Source of the DNA: Thalassorhabdus alkalitolerans
GTDB lineage: Bacteria > Bacillota > Bacilli > Bacillales > Marinococcaceae
Assembly: GCF_042656585.1 (NCBI RefSeq)
Contig: NZ_JBHSPG010000001.1
Reading direction: 5' to 3' (one strand)
Length of the DNA stretch: 55,741 bases
How positions within the stretch are numbered: the stretch's first letter is position 1; each line of letters starts with the position of its first letter. Of the stretch, positions 17,062 to 24,644 are shown one piece after another. The translations under genes and the position numbers were made by a program. The notes below the pieces were generated by a model that did not search any database, was not told the DNA's origin, and saw nothing but the letters and a program-made list of their open reading frames with translations.

Positions 17062-17090
17062 TATATTTATGTCTGTTTAAGCTCATACTA
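17062..17090 (+). promoter_or_regulatory. Sigma-G-type promoter of sspF
   Basis: CATACTA at 17084-17090 is a consensus forespore -10. A TATAT-containing -35 lies about 16 bp upstream and is a weaker match. Forespore expression is expected for a small acid-soluble spore protein. Confidence 0.5.
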
Positions 17091-17125
17091 TTCTTGACCA
17101 GCGGTGAAAAAAGGGGCTGGTGACC

Positions 17126-17302
17126 TTGAGTCGCAGACGAGGAATCATGTCCGAGAATTTCAAGTATGAGTTGGCCAAAGATCTGGGATTTTATGAAACC
17201 GTGCAAAAAGAAGGATGGGGTGGAATCAAATCTCGTGATGCAGGAAACATGGTCAAACGTGCAATAGAAATGGCCGAAGAACAGATGGCAGGAAAGAAGT
17301 AA
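17126..17302 (+). CDS. sspF: Small acid-soluble spore protein, SspF type
   Basis: This is a 58-residue alpha/beta-type SASP of the minor SspF group, which binds DNA in the spore and protects it. The conserved FKYELAKDLGFY block and the IKSRDAGNMVKRAIE block are clear. I choose TTG 17126 (reading MSRRRG, as in B. subtilis SspF) because AAAAGGGG lies about 10 nt upstream; GTG 17120 is too close to that SD. It sits between veg and ispE as in B. subtilis, with its own promoter and terminator. Confidence 0.93.
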   Translation: MSRRRGIMSENFKYELAKDLGFYETVQKEGWGGIKSRDAGNMVKRAIEMAEEQMAGKK

Positions 17303-17320
17303 CATTACACCGCTGGTTTT

Positions 17321-17353
17321 GGGTCAGGCATTCATGCCTGACCCCTATTTTTT
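17321..17353 (+). terminator. sspF terminator
   Basis: A 10-bp perfect stem (GGGTCAGGCA with TGCCTGACCC) with a 4-nt loop, then CTATTTTTT. Confidence 0.9.
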
Positions 17354-17437
17354 CTGTACATGGCTTCATTTTTCGACTAAAATGGACAGATGATAAGCAA
17401 TATGAAAGGAAACAAAGCAAATGAAGGAGAATGGAAC

Positions 17438-18301
17438 GTGAAGCTATCTGTAAAAGCTCCTGCCAAAATAAATTTATCCCTTGATGTTCTGAACAAGCGG
17501 GAAGATGGCTACCATGAAGTCAAAATGGTTATGACACAGGTTGATCTTGCTGACAGGGTGGAACTTCAAAGCCAAGAAGGAACTAAAATCACTGTTGAGA
17601 TGTCCTCAGGTTTAGTGCCAACCGATAACCGAAATTTAGCTTATCAGGCTGCTGCCCTGCTGCAAAAGCGATTTACTGTGAATCAAGGGGTCTCAATTTA
17701 CATAAAAAAGAACATCCCGGTAGCTGCAGGCTTAGCCGGAGGAAGCAGTGACGCTGCTGCTGTGTTAAAGGGATTAAATATCCTTTGGGACCTTCATTTA
17801 AGCAAAGAAGAGCTTGCTGACCTGGGGGCAGAAATCGGTTCCGATGTTTCGTTTTGTGTTTACGGAGGAACAGCCCTTGCTACAGGCAGAGGAGAAATTA
17901 TTCAGCCACTGTCTTCGCCGCCTCCTTGCTGGGTAATCCTGGCAAAACCGCCGATTGGAGTATCTACTGCCGATGTGTACCGACGACTCAGCATCGATCA
18001 ATCAAAGCCAAATTGTTCGGATATCATGAAGAGAGCCATTGAAGAACATGATTATAAAAAAATCTGCGACATGCTTTCTAATGATTTGGAAGACGTTACG
18101 CTGAAGATGCATCCAGAGGTAAAACAAATAAAAAAGCGAATGGAAAAGTCCGGTGTTGATGCAGCATTAATGAGCGGCAGCGGGCCTACTGTTTTCGGTC
18201 TAATTCAAAAAGAAGCAAGAGTTCATCGTGTATATAATGCCCTGAGAGGATTTTGTGACCAGGTTTATGCCGTCCGTTTAATTAGTCAGCCCAACACTTG
18301 A
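17438..18301 (+). CDS. ispE: 4-diphosphocytidyl-2-C-methyl-D-erythritol kinase
   Basis: IspE is the ATP-dependent kinase of the non-mevalonate isoprenoid pathway. The 287-residue GHMP kinase has Lys10 in the KAPAKINL motif, the ATP loop PVAAGLAGGSSDAAA at 94-108 and the catalytic Asp136 (GSDVSF). A second GHMP motif (SGSGPTVFG) lies near the C-terminus. The start is GTG 17438 with GAAGGAG 8 nt upstream; the frame opens earlier at 17390 without an SD. Same place as in B. subtilis, between sspF and purR. Confidence 0.95.
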   Translation: MKLSVKAPAKINLSLDVLNKREDGYHEVKMVMTQVDLADRVELQSQEGTKITVEMSSGLVPTDNRNLAYQAAALLQKRFTVNQGVSIYIKKNIPVAAGLAGGSSDAAAVLKGLNILWDLHLSKEELADLGAEIGSDVSFCVYGGTALATGRGEIIQPLSSPPPCWVILAKPPIGVSTADVYRRLSIDQSKPNCSDIMKRAIEEHDYKKICDMLSNDLEDVTLKMHPEVKQIKKRMEKSGVDAALMSGSGPTVFGLIQKEARVHRVYNALRGFCDQVYAVRLISQPNT

Positions 18302-18327
18302 TAAAATCCGTACAAAGATGGTATATT
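18298..18327 (+). promoter_or_regulatory. purR promoter (sigma-A)
   Basis: TTGATA at 18298-18303, an 18-bp spacer and TATATT at 18322-18327. The -35 overlaps the ispE stop. Two PurBox-like sites overlap and follow it. Confidence 0.55.
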
Positions 18328-18347
18328 AAACTAAAATATTCGGTTTT
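18304..18347. promoter_or_regulatory. Paired PurBoxes (PurR autoregulation)
   Basis: AAATCCGTACAAA at 18304-18316 on the plus strand and AAAACCGAATATT at 18335-18347 on the minus strand match the PurBox AWWWCCGAACWWT with two and one mismatches. They are inverted and about 18 nt apart, the arrangement PurR requires. The first lies in the promoter spacer, so PurR should repress its own gene. Confidence 0.6.
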
Positions 18348-18361
18348 TTCCGGAGGGGCTT

Positions 18362-19204
18362 ATGAAAAAAATGAAACGCAGCGGACGTCTAGTTGACATG
18401 ACTCATTTTCTCTTACAGCATCCGCACCAGTTAATCTCGTTAAGTTATTTTGCCGATCGATATACATCTGCTAAATCCTCAATTAGTGAAGATTTAGGTA
18501 TCGTAAAAGAGATGTTTGAATCACAGAGTATCGGATCTCTTTTAACCATTCCCGGGGCAAACGGCGGGGTGAAATATGTTCCCACTGTTGCTCCTGAAGA
18601 AGGGGAAGAGATTATTTATAACCTTTGCAGGAAGCTAGAAGATCCGGAGCGGCTGTTGCCAGGCGGGTATTTATACATGATGGACATTCTTGGTTATCCC
18701 CGGTTAATGAATGAAATTGGACGATTATATGCAGCTGTATTTGCAGATCAGAAGATTGATGCCGTGATGACTGTAGCTACCAAGGGAATACCGCTTGCTT
18801 ATGCGGTAGGCTCCTATTTGGACGTGCCAGTGAGCATCGTGAGAAGAGATCATCGGGTCACGGAAGGCTCAATGGTAAGCATTAATTATGTCTCTGGTTC
18901 ATCGAAGCGGATTCAAACCATGTCTCTTGCCCGCCGCAGCCTGCCAGAAGGTGCCAATGTATTAATTGTGGATGACTTTATGAAAGCGGGAGGCACTGCT
19001 TTAGGCATGATGGATCTCTTGAAGGAATTCCGCGCCAACGTGGTCGGGATTGGTGTTCTTGTAGAAGCAGAAGATGTGGAAGAACGCCTTGTTACCGATT
19101 ACGTGTCAATCACCAGACTGGCTCAGGTAAATGAAAAACAAAAAGAAATAAAAGTGGTACCAGGAAATTGTCTCGACAAAATCAAAGAGGTGGTCAAAGC
19201 ATGA
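18362..19204 (+). CDS. purR: Purine operon repressor PurR
   Basis: PurR represses purine synthesis genes when PRPP is low. The 280-residue protein has an N-terminal winged helix (about 1-75, rich in Arg/Lys/Ser) and a C-terminal type I phosphoribosyltransferase domain with the PRPP loop LIVDDFMKAGGTA at 201-213. CGGAGGGG precedes the ATG. The stop overlaps the ridA start (ATGA), as in B. subtilis purR-yabJ, where YabJ is reported to be needed for full PurR function. Confidence 0.97.
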   Translation: MKKMKRSGRLVDMTHFLLQHPHQLISLSYFADRYTSAKSSISEDLGIVKEMFESQSIGSLLTIPGANGGVKYVPTVAPEEGEEIIYNLCRKLEDPERLLPGGYLYMMDILGYPRLMNEIGRLYAAVFADQKIDAVMTVATKGIPLAYAVGSYLDVPVSIVRRDHRVTEGSMVSINYVSGSSKRIQTMSLARRSLPEGANVLIVDDFMKAGGTALGMMDLLKEFRANVVGIGVLVEAEDVEERLVTDYVSITRLAQVNEKQKEIKVVPGNCLDKIKEVVKA

Positions 19205-19578
19205 AAAAAGTATACACGACCAAGGCACCAGAAGCCATCGGTCCTTATAGTCAAGGGATTATAGTAAACAATATATTTTATAGTTCAGGCCAAATTCCTC
19301 TTACTCCGGAAATGGAAATCGTAGAAGGCGGAGTTCAGGAGCAGACCCATCAGGTCTTTCAAAACCTCAAAGCTGTCCTTGCTGAAGCCGGAGCATCACT
19401 GGACACCGTGGTAAAAGCCACCGTTTTCATAAAAAATATGGACGAATTTCCGTTAATCAATGAAGTATACGGTGAATATTTCAGTGAGCATCAGCCAGCT
19501 CGTTCTTGTGTAGAAGTGGCACGTCTTCCAAAGGATGTGCTTGTGGAAATTGAAGTAATTGCTCTTATAAAAGGGTAG
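19201..19578 (+). CDS. ridA: RidA-family reactive enamine/imine deaminase
   Basis: This 125-residue protein of the RidA/YjgF/YabJ family forms trimers that hydrolyse reactive 2-aminoacrylate-type intermediates. Family features are the APEAIGPYSQ start, SGQIPL, and the PARSCVEVARLP block whose arginine binds the substrate carboxylate. ATG 19201 overlaps the purR stop; the frame is open from 19168 but that part lies inside purR. Coupled translation with purR is likely. Confidence 0.95.
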   Translation: MKKVYTTKAPEAIGPYSQGIIVNNIFYSSGQIPLTPEMEIVEGGVQEQTHQVFQNLKAVLAEAGASLDTVVKATVFIKNMDEFPLINEVYGEYFSEHQPARSCVEVARLPKDVLVEIEVIALIKG

Positions 19579-19657
19579 AAGAACCATTTGAATCCACCCT
19601 TCTTTTCTTCAGAAAAATAAAAGGAACAAAAAAATATTATTTTTATGAAAGGAAAGA

Positions 19658-19683
19658 AGGAATTGCTGCCTTAGTCGTTGAAT
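19658..19683 (+). promoter_or_regulatory. Sigma-H promoter of spoVG
   Basis: AGGAATT at 19658-19664, 12 nt, GTTGAAT at 19677-19683, an excellent fit to sigma-H (AGGAWWW, then GAAT). AT-rich DNA lies just upstream, the usual AbrB target at spoVG. RNA would start near 19690. Confidence 0.75.
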
Positions 19684-19724
19684 TTGAGTATCAAGACTTT
19701 TATTTGGCAAAAGGTGGTGACAGA

Positions 19725-20018
19725 ATGGAAGTGACAGACGTAAGACTTCGCCGGGTAAATACCGATGGAAGAATGAGAGCGATAGCCTCTATTACAATTG
19801 ATAATGAGTTTGTTGTTCATGACATTCGTGTGATTGATGGGAATAATGGTTTGTTTGTAGCTATGCCTAGTAAACGTACCCCGGATGGAGAGTTTAGAGA
19901 CATCGCCCACCCTATTTCTTCACAAACGCGTGAAAAGATCCAAACAGCTGTTTTGGGTGAGTACGAACGTCAGGGAGAATTAGAAAACGTAGAATTCGAA
20001 GAAGCTGGAGCTTCTTAA
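19725..20018 (+). CDS. spoVG: SpoVG, RNA-binding regulator
   Basis: This 97-residue protein is almost identical to B. subtilis SpoVG through MEVTDVRLRRVNTDGRMR and the GNNGLFVAMPSKRTPDG segment, and ends EFEEAGAS. SpoVG influences septation and cortex formation and binds nucleic acids. ATG 19725 lies 8 nt after AAAGGTGG; the frame opens at 19704 without an SD. The sigma-H promoter upstream and AbrB elsewhere in the window reproduce the classic control of this gene. Confidence 0.98.
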   Translation: MEVTDVRLRRVNTDGRMRAIASITIDNEFVVHDIRVIDGNNGLFVAMPSKRTPDGEFRDIAHPISSQTREKIQTAVLGEYERQGELENVEFEEAGAS

Positions 20019-20035
20019 TTTATACTTACACGCCA

Positions 20036-20073
20036 AGCGGCCTTGCAGAATTTGAGCAAGGTCGCTATTTTTT
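20036..20073 (+). terminator. spoVG terminator
   Basis: An 11-bp stem (AGCGGCCTTGC with GCAAGGTCGCT) with a 9-nt loop, then ATTTTTT. Confidence 0.85.
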
Positions 20074-20102
20074 GGGAAAATAATGAAGTTAAGGTGAGCC
20101 GC

Positions 20103-20168
20103 GTGAAGAAAAGTTGTAAAGGTTTTATGACCAGATCAAGACAAACCTTGAAAAGGTCTTTTTTTTAG
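20103..20168 (+). CDS. Possible 21-codon leader peptide before glmU
   Basis: A GTG-started frame of 21 codons has AAGGTG 6 nt upstream. It is rich in Lys and Arg (MKKSCKGFMTRSRQTLK...) and stops with TAG exactly at the end of the T run of a terminator hairpin (20129-20166) that lies wholly inside it. Ribosomes translating it would keep the hairpin from folding, as in attenuation. It could be chance; no homologue is known to me. Confidence 0.3.
   Translation: MKKSCKGFMTRSRQTLKRSFF
20129..20166 (+). terminator. Terminator or attenuator before glmU
   Basis: GACC, a 3-nt internal loop, TCAAG, a 6-nt loop, CTTGA, a 3-nt internal loop and GGTC, then eight T. It lies about 45 nt upstream of glmU and over 50 nt after the spoVG terminator, so a second RNA must enter it or it attenuates glmU. 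Confidence 0.6.
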
Positions 20169-20210
20169 GATATATTCGTAATGGAAAAAAGCATGCTTGG
20201 GGGATAAATA

Positions 20211-21581
20211 ATGAGTGATCGCTTTGCAGTTATTTTGGCTGCGGGACAAGGAACACGAATGAGATCTGACTTGTATAAAGTACTTCATCCTGTATGTGGT
20301 AAACCTATGGTTCAACATGTGGTAGAGCAGGTCCGCCATGCAGGCTTATCAGAAATCGTCACAATTGTAGGGCACGGTGCGGAGATGGTAAAAGATCATT
20401 TGGGAGACCGGAGTTCTTACGCTCTGCAGGAAGAACAACTGGGAACAGGGCATGCTGTAGAACAGGCAGAAAACCAGCTTGCCGGCAGGGACGGAATAAC
20501 CGTTGTTTTATGTGGTGATACACCGTTACTCACTGCGGAAACAATAACCGATTTAATGGACCACCACGAAAAAACAAGTGCAAAAGCTACAATTTTGACT
20601 GCTAAAGCAGATGACCCAACGGGCTACGGCAGGATTCTGCGTGATGAAAAAAGTGGAGTTGTTACCCGTATTGTAGAACATAAAGATGCAAATGATACTG
20701 AACGGGCTGTAAAGGAAATAAATACAGGTACCTATTGTTTTGATAATAAATCCCTATTTAAGGCTTTAAAGCAAGTTGAAAATAATAATGTTCAAGGAGA
20801 ATATTACCTTCCTGATGTGATTGAAATCTTAAAAGAGCAGGGGGAAACGATCTCTGCCTGGCAGACTGAAGATTTTACAGAAACGATAGGTGTAAACGAC
20901 CGGGTAGCTCTTTCCAAAGCGGAGCAGGCTATGAAACGCCGAATCAATGAGAATTGGATGAGGCAGGGTGTTACTCTTCTTGACCCTGATAATACTTATA
21001 TTTCTTCAGAAGCAGAAATTGGACGCGATACGGTCCTTTCTCCAGGTGTAATAATAACAGGCCGTACAAAAATCGGAGAAAAATGCACAATTGGCCCTCA
21101 CAGTGAATTAATTGACAGTACCATTGGAAACAGCACTCATATTAAACAGTCTGTTGTGGCTGACAGTGAAGTGGGGAACAATGTAAATATTGGCCCATTT
21201 GCTCATATCAGGCCTCAATCACAAATTAGTGATGAAGTGAAGATCGGGAACTTTGTGGAAGTGAAAAAGTCTTCCATGGATAAAGGAAGCAAGGCTTCTC
21301 ACTTAAGCTATATTGGGGATGCCGAAGTAGGCACAAACGTTAATTTAGGCTGTGGTTCGATTACAGTAAATTATGACGGCAGTTCAAAGCACCTGACAAA
21401 GATCGAGAATGATGCTTTTATCGGATGCAATTCTAATTTGATCGCTCCTGTAACTGTCGGAGAAGGTGCATATGTGGCTGCTGGATCGACAATTACCGAC
21501 GATGTACCGGGCAAAGCTTTATCCATTGCTCGCGCAAGGCAGACAAATAAAGAAAATTTTAAAAAGAAATCTAACCAATAA
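20211..21581 (+). CDS. glmU: Bifunctional GlmU (GlcN-1-P acetyltransferase / UDP-GlcNAc pyrophosphorylase)
   Basis: GlmU makes UDP-GlcNAc, the precursor of peptidoglycan and teichoic acid. The 456-residue protein has an N-terminal nucleotidyltransferase domain starting with LAAGQGTRMRSDLYK (about 9-24) and a C-terminal left-handed beta helix (from about 250) of isoleucine-rich hexapeptide repeats with acetyl-CoA site residues near the end. GGGGG precedes the ATG. prs follows after 21 nt with its own SD, so glmU-prs is an operon, as in B. subtilis (gcaD-prs). Confidence 0.97.
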   Translation: MSDRFAVILAAGQGTRMRSDLYKVLHPVCGKPMVQHVVEQVRHAGLSEIVTIVGHGAEMVKDHLGDRSSYALQEEQLGTGHAVEQAENQLAGRDGITVVLCGDTPLLTAETITDLMDHHEKTSAKATILTAKADDPTGYGRILRDEKSGVVTRIVEHKDANDTERAVKEINTGTYCFDNKSLFKALKQVENNNVQGEYYLPDVIEILKEQGETISAWQTEDFTETIGVNDRVALSKAEQAMKRRINENWMRQGVTLLDPDNTYISSEAEIGRDTVLSPGVIITGRTKIGEKCTIGPHSELIDSTIGNSTHIKQSVVADSEVGNNVNIGPFAHIRPQSQISDEVKIGNFVEVKKSSMDKGSKASHLSYIGDAEVGTNVNLGCGSITVNYDGSSKHLTKIENDAFIGCNSNLIAPVTVGEGAYVAAGSTITDDVPGKALSIARARQTNKENFKKKSNQ

Positions 21582-21602
21582 TAGCACGGAGGGAATAAAG
21601 AA

Positions 21603-22553
21603 ATGGCAATGTATGATGATCCGTATTTGAAGGTATTCACCTTAAACTCTAATCCAAAGCTGGCTGAGGAAATAGCAGAACATATAGGGATTGATTTGGC
21701 AAAATGCTCGGTAAAGCGTTTTAGTGACGGCGAAGTTCAAGTCAACATCGAAGAAAGCATCCGAGGGTGTGACGTATTTATAGTCCAGTCAACTTCTGAG
21801 CCTGCAAATGAACATCTTATGGAGCTTTTAATTATGGTGGATGCCGCCAAACGTGCTTCAGCTAACACCATCAATGTGGTGATACCTTATTATGGATACG
21901 CCCGTCAAGACCGTAAAGCCCGCTCACGTGAGCCGATTACTTCAAAGCTTGTAGCAAACCTCCTAGAGACAGCAGGAGCCACGAGAGTGCTTAGTATGGA
22001 TCTTCATGCTACACAAATACAAGGATTCTTTGATATTCCTGTGGATCAGCTTCTCGGTGTGCCCCTTCTTTCCAAGCATTATGAGGAAAAAGGATTAGAG
22101 GATGTAGTCATTGTTTCTCCGGACCACGGAGGTGTGGTACGGGCAAGAAGAATGGCTGACCGTTTAAAAGCTCCGATTGCTATTATTGATAAAAGACGTC
22201 CAAAGCCTAATGTGTCCGAGGTTATGAACATTGTCGGTAACGTAGAAGGAAAAACTGCCATTATTATTGATGACATTATCGATACCGCCGGAACGATGAC
22301 ATTAGCTGCAGATGCATTAATTGAGCATGGCGCCAAAGAAGTGTATGCATGCAGCACGCACCCGGTATTATCAGGGCCTGCTATTGAACGGATCAAGAAT
22401 TCGCAAATTAAAGAGCTGACTGTAACAAATACAATCGCTCTCCCAGAGGAAAAGAAAATCGAAAAGATTCATGAGCTTTCCGTTGCTGGTCTAATGGCAG
22501 AAGCGATTATCCGTGTACACGAGCACACGTCTGTCAGCACGCTGTTTGATTAA
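21603..22553 (+). CDS. prs: Ribose-phosphate pyrophosphokinase
   Basis: Prs makes PRPP from ribose-5-phosphate and ATP, feeding purine, pyrimidine, His and Trp synthesis. The 316-residue protein shows SDGEVQVNIEES, the DLHATQIQGFF metal site, VIVSPDHGGVVRA and the PRPP loop AIIIDDIIDTAGT (near 220-232). GGAGGG precedes the ATG. Its product is the effector sensed by PurR, encoded 2.4 kb upstream. Confidence 0.98.
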   Translation: MAMYDDPYLKVFTLNSNPKLAEEIAEHIGIDLAKCSVKRFSDGEVQVNIEESIRGCDVFIVQSTSEPANEHLMELLIMVDAAKRASANTINVVIPYYGYARQDRKARSREPITSKLVANLLETAGATRVLSMDLHATQIQGFFDIPVDQLLGVPLLSKHYEEKGLEDVVIVSPDHGGVVRARRMADRLKAPIAIIDKRRPKPNVSEVMNIVGNVEGKTAIIIDDIIDTAGTMTLAADALIEHGAKEVYACSTHPVLSGPAIERIKNSQIKELTVTNTIALPEEKKIEKIHELSVAGLMAEAIIRVHEHTSVSTLFD

Positions 22554-22672
22554 AGCAAAGAAGTATGGTTTTCTATAAAGAAGAAACATTTCCACTAAGG
22601 TGTACAAACGAAAAACTTACCACTTGCCAGTAACATTCAACAACCTTTTCAAGTAATTTATTCAGATTTTTG

Positions 22673-22698
22673 GTTTCGGAAGATGAAATGTCGGGAAT
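22673..22698 (+). promoter_or_regulatory. Sigma-B-like promoter of ctc
   Basis: GTTTCG at 22673-22678, 14 nt and GGGAAT at 22693-22698 resemble the sigma-B form GTTTAA-N13-15-GGGWAW. In B. subtilis ctc is a standard sigma-B gene, so general-stress control seems retained. Confidence 0.5.
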
Positions 22699-22732
22699 AA
22701 AGAATAATGGACACTAATAAGGGGTGAATAGA

Positions 22733-23398
22733 ATGTCAGCAGTATTAGAGGCTAAGTCACGTACAGATTTAAAACGTTCTGCCACAAGAAAGCTTCGCGT
22801 GGAAGGTTTTGTGCCAGGTGTACTATACGGTAAAAAAGTAGAGAGCACACCGGTAGCGGTTGAAAATGTTGACTTTATTAAAACCATTCGTGAAGTAGGA
22901 CGTAACGGCATTGTAGAATTAGAAGTGGAATCTACAGGAAAGAAACATAAAGTTATCGCTCATGATATTCAAGTAGATCCGCTTAAGGACCATATCATGC
23001 ATATAGACTTCTTTGAAGTTGATTTAGATGCTGAAATGGATGCAGATGTTACAGTAAGTCTAACTGGAGAAGCACCGGGTGAGAAAGAAGGAGGCATTGT
23101 CTCTCATCTTCTTTACAACATTACCGTGCGAGCTAAGCCAGAAGATTTTCCAGAAGAAATAACAGTGGATATTTCTGAACTAAACATTGGTGATTCCATT
23201 CAAGTTGACGCCTTGAAGTCCGGCAGAAACTTTGAAATTCTAGGTGAACCGGATGAAACAGTGGTAACCGTGCTTCCACCTCAAGAAGAGGAAGAGCCTG
23301 CTGCTGAAGAAGGCGGAGAGCCTGAGCTGGTAGGCGAAGAGGGTGCAGAGGAATCTGGTGAAGACGCCTCTGAAGACAATAATGATTCAAATCAATAA
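22733..23398 (+). CDS. ctc: Ribosomal protein bL25 / general stress protein Ctc
   Basis: This is the long (TL5/CTC) form of ribosomal protein L25, which binds 5S rRNA. The N-terminal L25 domain occupies about 1-95 and the beta-barrel CTC domain about 98-185. A strongly acidic tail (about 190-221, mostly Glu, Ala, Gly) ends the 221-residue protein. ATG 22733 lies 8 nt after AAGGGG; GTG 22724 overlaps that SD. Position between prs and pth matches B. subtilis. Confidence 0.95.
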   Translation: MSAVLEAKSRTDLKRSATRKLRVEGFVPGVLYGKKVESTPVAVENVDFIKTIREVGRNGIVELEVESTGKKHKVIAHDIQVDPLKDHIMHIDFFEVDLDAEMDADVTVSLTGEAPGEKEGGIVSHLLYNITVRAKPEDFPEEITVDISELNIGDSIQVDALKSGRNFEILGEPDETVVTVLPPQEEEEPAAEEGGEPELVGEEGAEESGEDASEDNNDSNQ

Positions 23399-23410
23399 CA
23401 AATAGATTAC

Positions 23411-23446
23411 AAGGTATAGCCGGTTGTGGCCGGGTATACCTTTTTC
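23411..23446 (+). terminator. ctc terminator
   Basis: AAGGTATA and GCCGG pair with CCGG and TATACCTT with one unpaired G, then TTTTT. Confidence 0.85.
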
Positions 23447-23470
23447 ACATCTGAGATTTTTGAAAGGAAA

Positions 23471-23505
23471 GACGGAGGTAGAGCCTGTACGGGCTCTTCT
23501 CCGTC
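23471..23505 (+). other. Strong hairpin in the pth leader
   Basis: GACGGAG and AGAGCC pair with GGCTCT and CTCCGTC, 13 bp in all with a 2-nt/1-nt internal loop and a short apical loop. No T run follows, so it is not an intrinsic terminator. It ends 40 nt before the pth start and may stabilise or regulate that mRNA. Confidence 0.55.
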
Positions 23506-23545
23506 CATTCTGCGTGAAAGAAAGCGATGAAGTGAGGGAAAGATT

Positions 23546-24118
23546 ATGAAGCTCATTGTCGGTTTAGGCAATCCAGGGGCAAAGTACAATGAAACAAGAC
23601 ACAATGTTGGCTTTGAAGCTATTGATATAGTGGCAGAAAAATTGAGTATCTCTTTAGATCAAAGCAAATTTAAAGGGGTATACGGGACAGGAGTTCAGGG
23701 TGGCGAAAAAGTATTTTTACTTAAGCCCCTGACCTTTATGAACTTATCAGGGGAATCGGTTAAGCCGTTGCTTGATTACTTCTCCATTGAACCTGAAGAT
23801 GTACTAGTAATATATGATGATTTAGACCTGGAACCAGGTTCATTGCGCCTTCGGCAAAAGGGGGGCCATGGAGGCCATAATGGCATGAAGTCTCTTATCA
23901 ACCATTTGGGCACAAAAGATTTTAAAAGAATCAGAATAGGTGTTGGACGTCCCGAAGCAGGAGCATCCATTACCTCTCATGTGCTGGGTAAATTTCCGCC
24001 TGAGGAAAAGGAAGCTGTAAAGGAAGCGATTGAGAAGTCAGCTGAAGCCGCTGCTCTGTGGACGAAAGAGGATTTTGCTTCAGTGATGAATGAGTTTAAT
24101 CGCAAAGAAGGAGTATAG
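23546..24118 (+). CDS. pth: Peptidyl-tRNA hydrolase
   Basis: Pth (SpoVC in B. subtilis) recycles tRNA from peptidyl-tRNA that drops off ribosomes. The 190-residue protein has the GLGNPGAKYNETRHNVGF signature at 5-22 with the catalytic His19, the FMNLSGESV segment near 68, and IYDDLDL with the active-site aspartate. GGGAAAG precedes the ATG. Located after ctc and before fin and mfd, as in B. subtilis. Confidence 0.97.
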   Translation: MKLIVGLGNPGAKYNETRHNVGFEAIDIVAEKLSISLDQSKFKGVYGTGVQGGEKVFLLKPLTFMNLSGESVKPLLDYFSIEPEDVLVIYDDLDLEPGSLRLRQKGGHGGHNGMKSLINHLGTKDFKRIRIGVGRPEAGASITSHVLGKFPPEEKEAVKEAIEKSAEAAALWTKEDFASVMNEFNRKEGV

Positions 24119-24124
24119 GGAATG

Positions 24125-24169
24125 CTTCTGCCGTTTATACTACGAAAAAATAGCTGTAAACGGTAGAAG
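24125..24169 (+). promoter_or_regulatory. Hairpin covering part of the fin SD
   Basis: CTTCTGCCGTTTA at 24125-24137 pairs with TAAACGGTAGAAG at 24157-24169 (12 of 13 positions) around a 19-nt A-rich loop. The right arm includes the AAG that begins the fin SD (AAGGGAG, 24167-24173). Folding would hinder ribosome access to fin. Confidence 0.5.
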
Positions 24170-24180
24170 GGAGTATGCAT

Positions 24181-24414
24181 ATGGCAATTTCATATCACTG
24201 CCGTCATTGCGGGACAACCATCGGTGAGGTAGAAGACGATCGGCTGCTGGATTCTCATAAGCTTGGTTTACAAGAGCTTACAGAAAGTGAACGGGCAGAA
24301 ATGGTTCATTACGGAAATAATGGAAATACCTATGTGAAGGTCACATGTGAGCATTGTCAGGAGGCATTGGAGAGAGATCCTTCTTTGCATGCAATTGAGC
24401 GTTGGATTAACTAA
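24181..24414 (+). CDS. fin: Anti-sigma-F factor Fin
   Basis: Fin (YabK) helps shut off sigma-F so the forespore can switch to sigma-G. The 77-residue protein has two CxxC pairs, CRHC near residue 7 and CEHC near residue 58, which should bind zinc, with the family's LGLQELTESER block between them. ATG 24181 is 7 nt after AAGGGAG; ATG 24175 is too close. With csfB (Gin) it is the second zinc-type anti-sigma protein in the window. Confidence 0.92.
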   Translation: MAISYHCRHCGTTIGEVEDDRLLDSHKLGLQELTESERAEMVHYGNNGNTYVKVTCEHCQEALERDPSLHAIERWIN

Positions 24415-24454
24415 TTAATCGTATTATCATGATAGTATATAAGATAGAAAAACA

Positions 24455-24485
24455 GCTTTGGTGAGACGTGAGCCAAAGCATTTTT
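24455..24485 (+). terminator. fin terminator
   Basis: GCTTTGG pairs with CCAAAGC around an 11-nt loop, followed by ATTTTTCT. Confidence 0.8.
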
Positions 24486-24644
24486 CTGTTCTCTGGCTGC
24501 AAGTAAGGTGGAAAGAAGCAGTCTTGGATTGTATATAATTGGTGTACAGCAGCTATGTGCATCTGAATAGATAAGTAGGAGAAGGCCGTCATCCTGTTCC
24601 AAAGAGTGGGAGAGGTGGTTGAGAAATGAGGAGGAACAAAAAGA

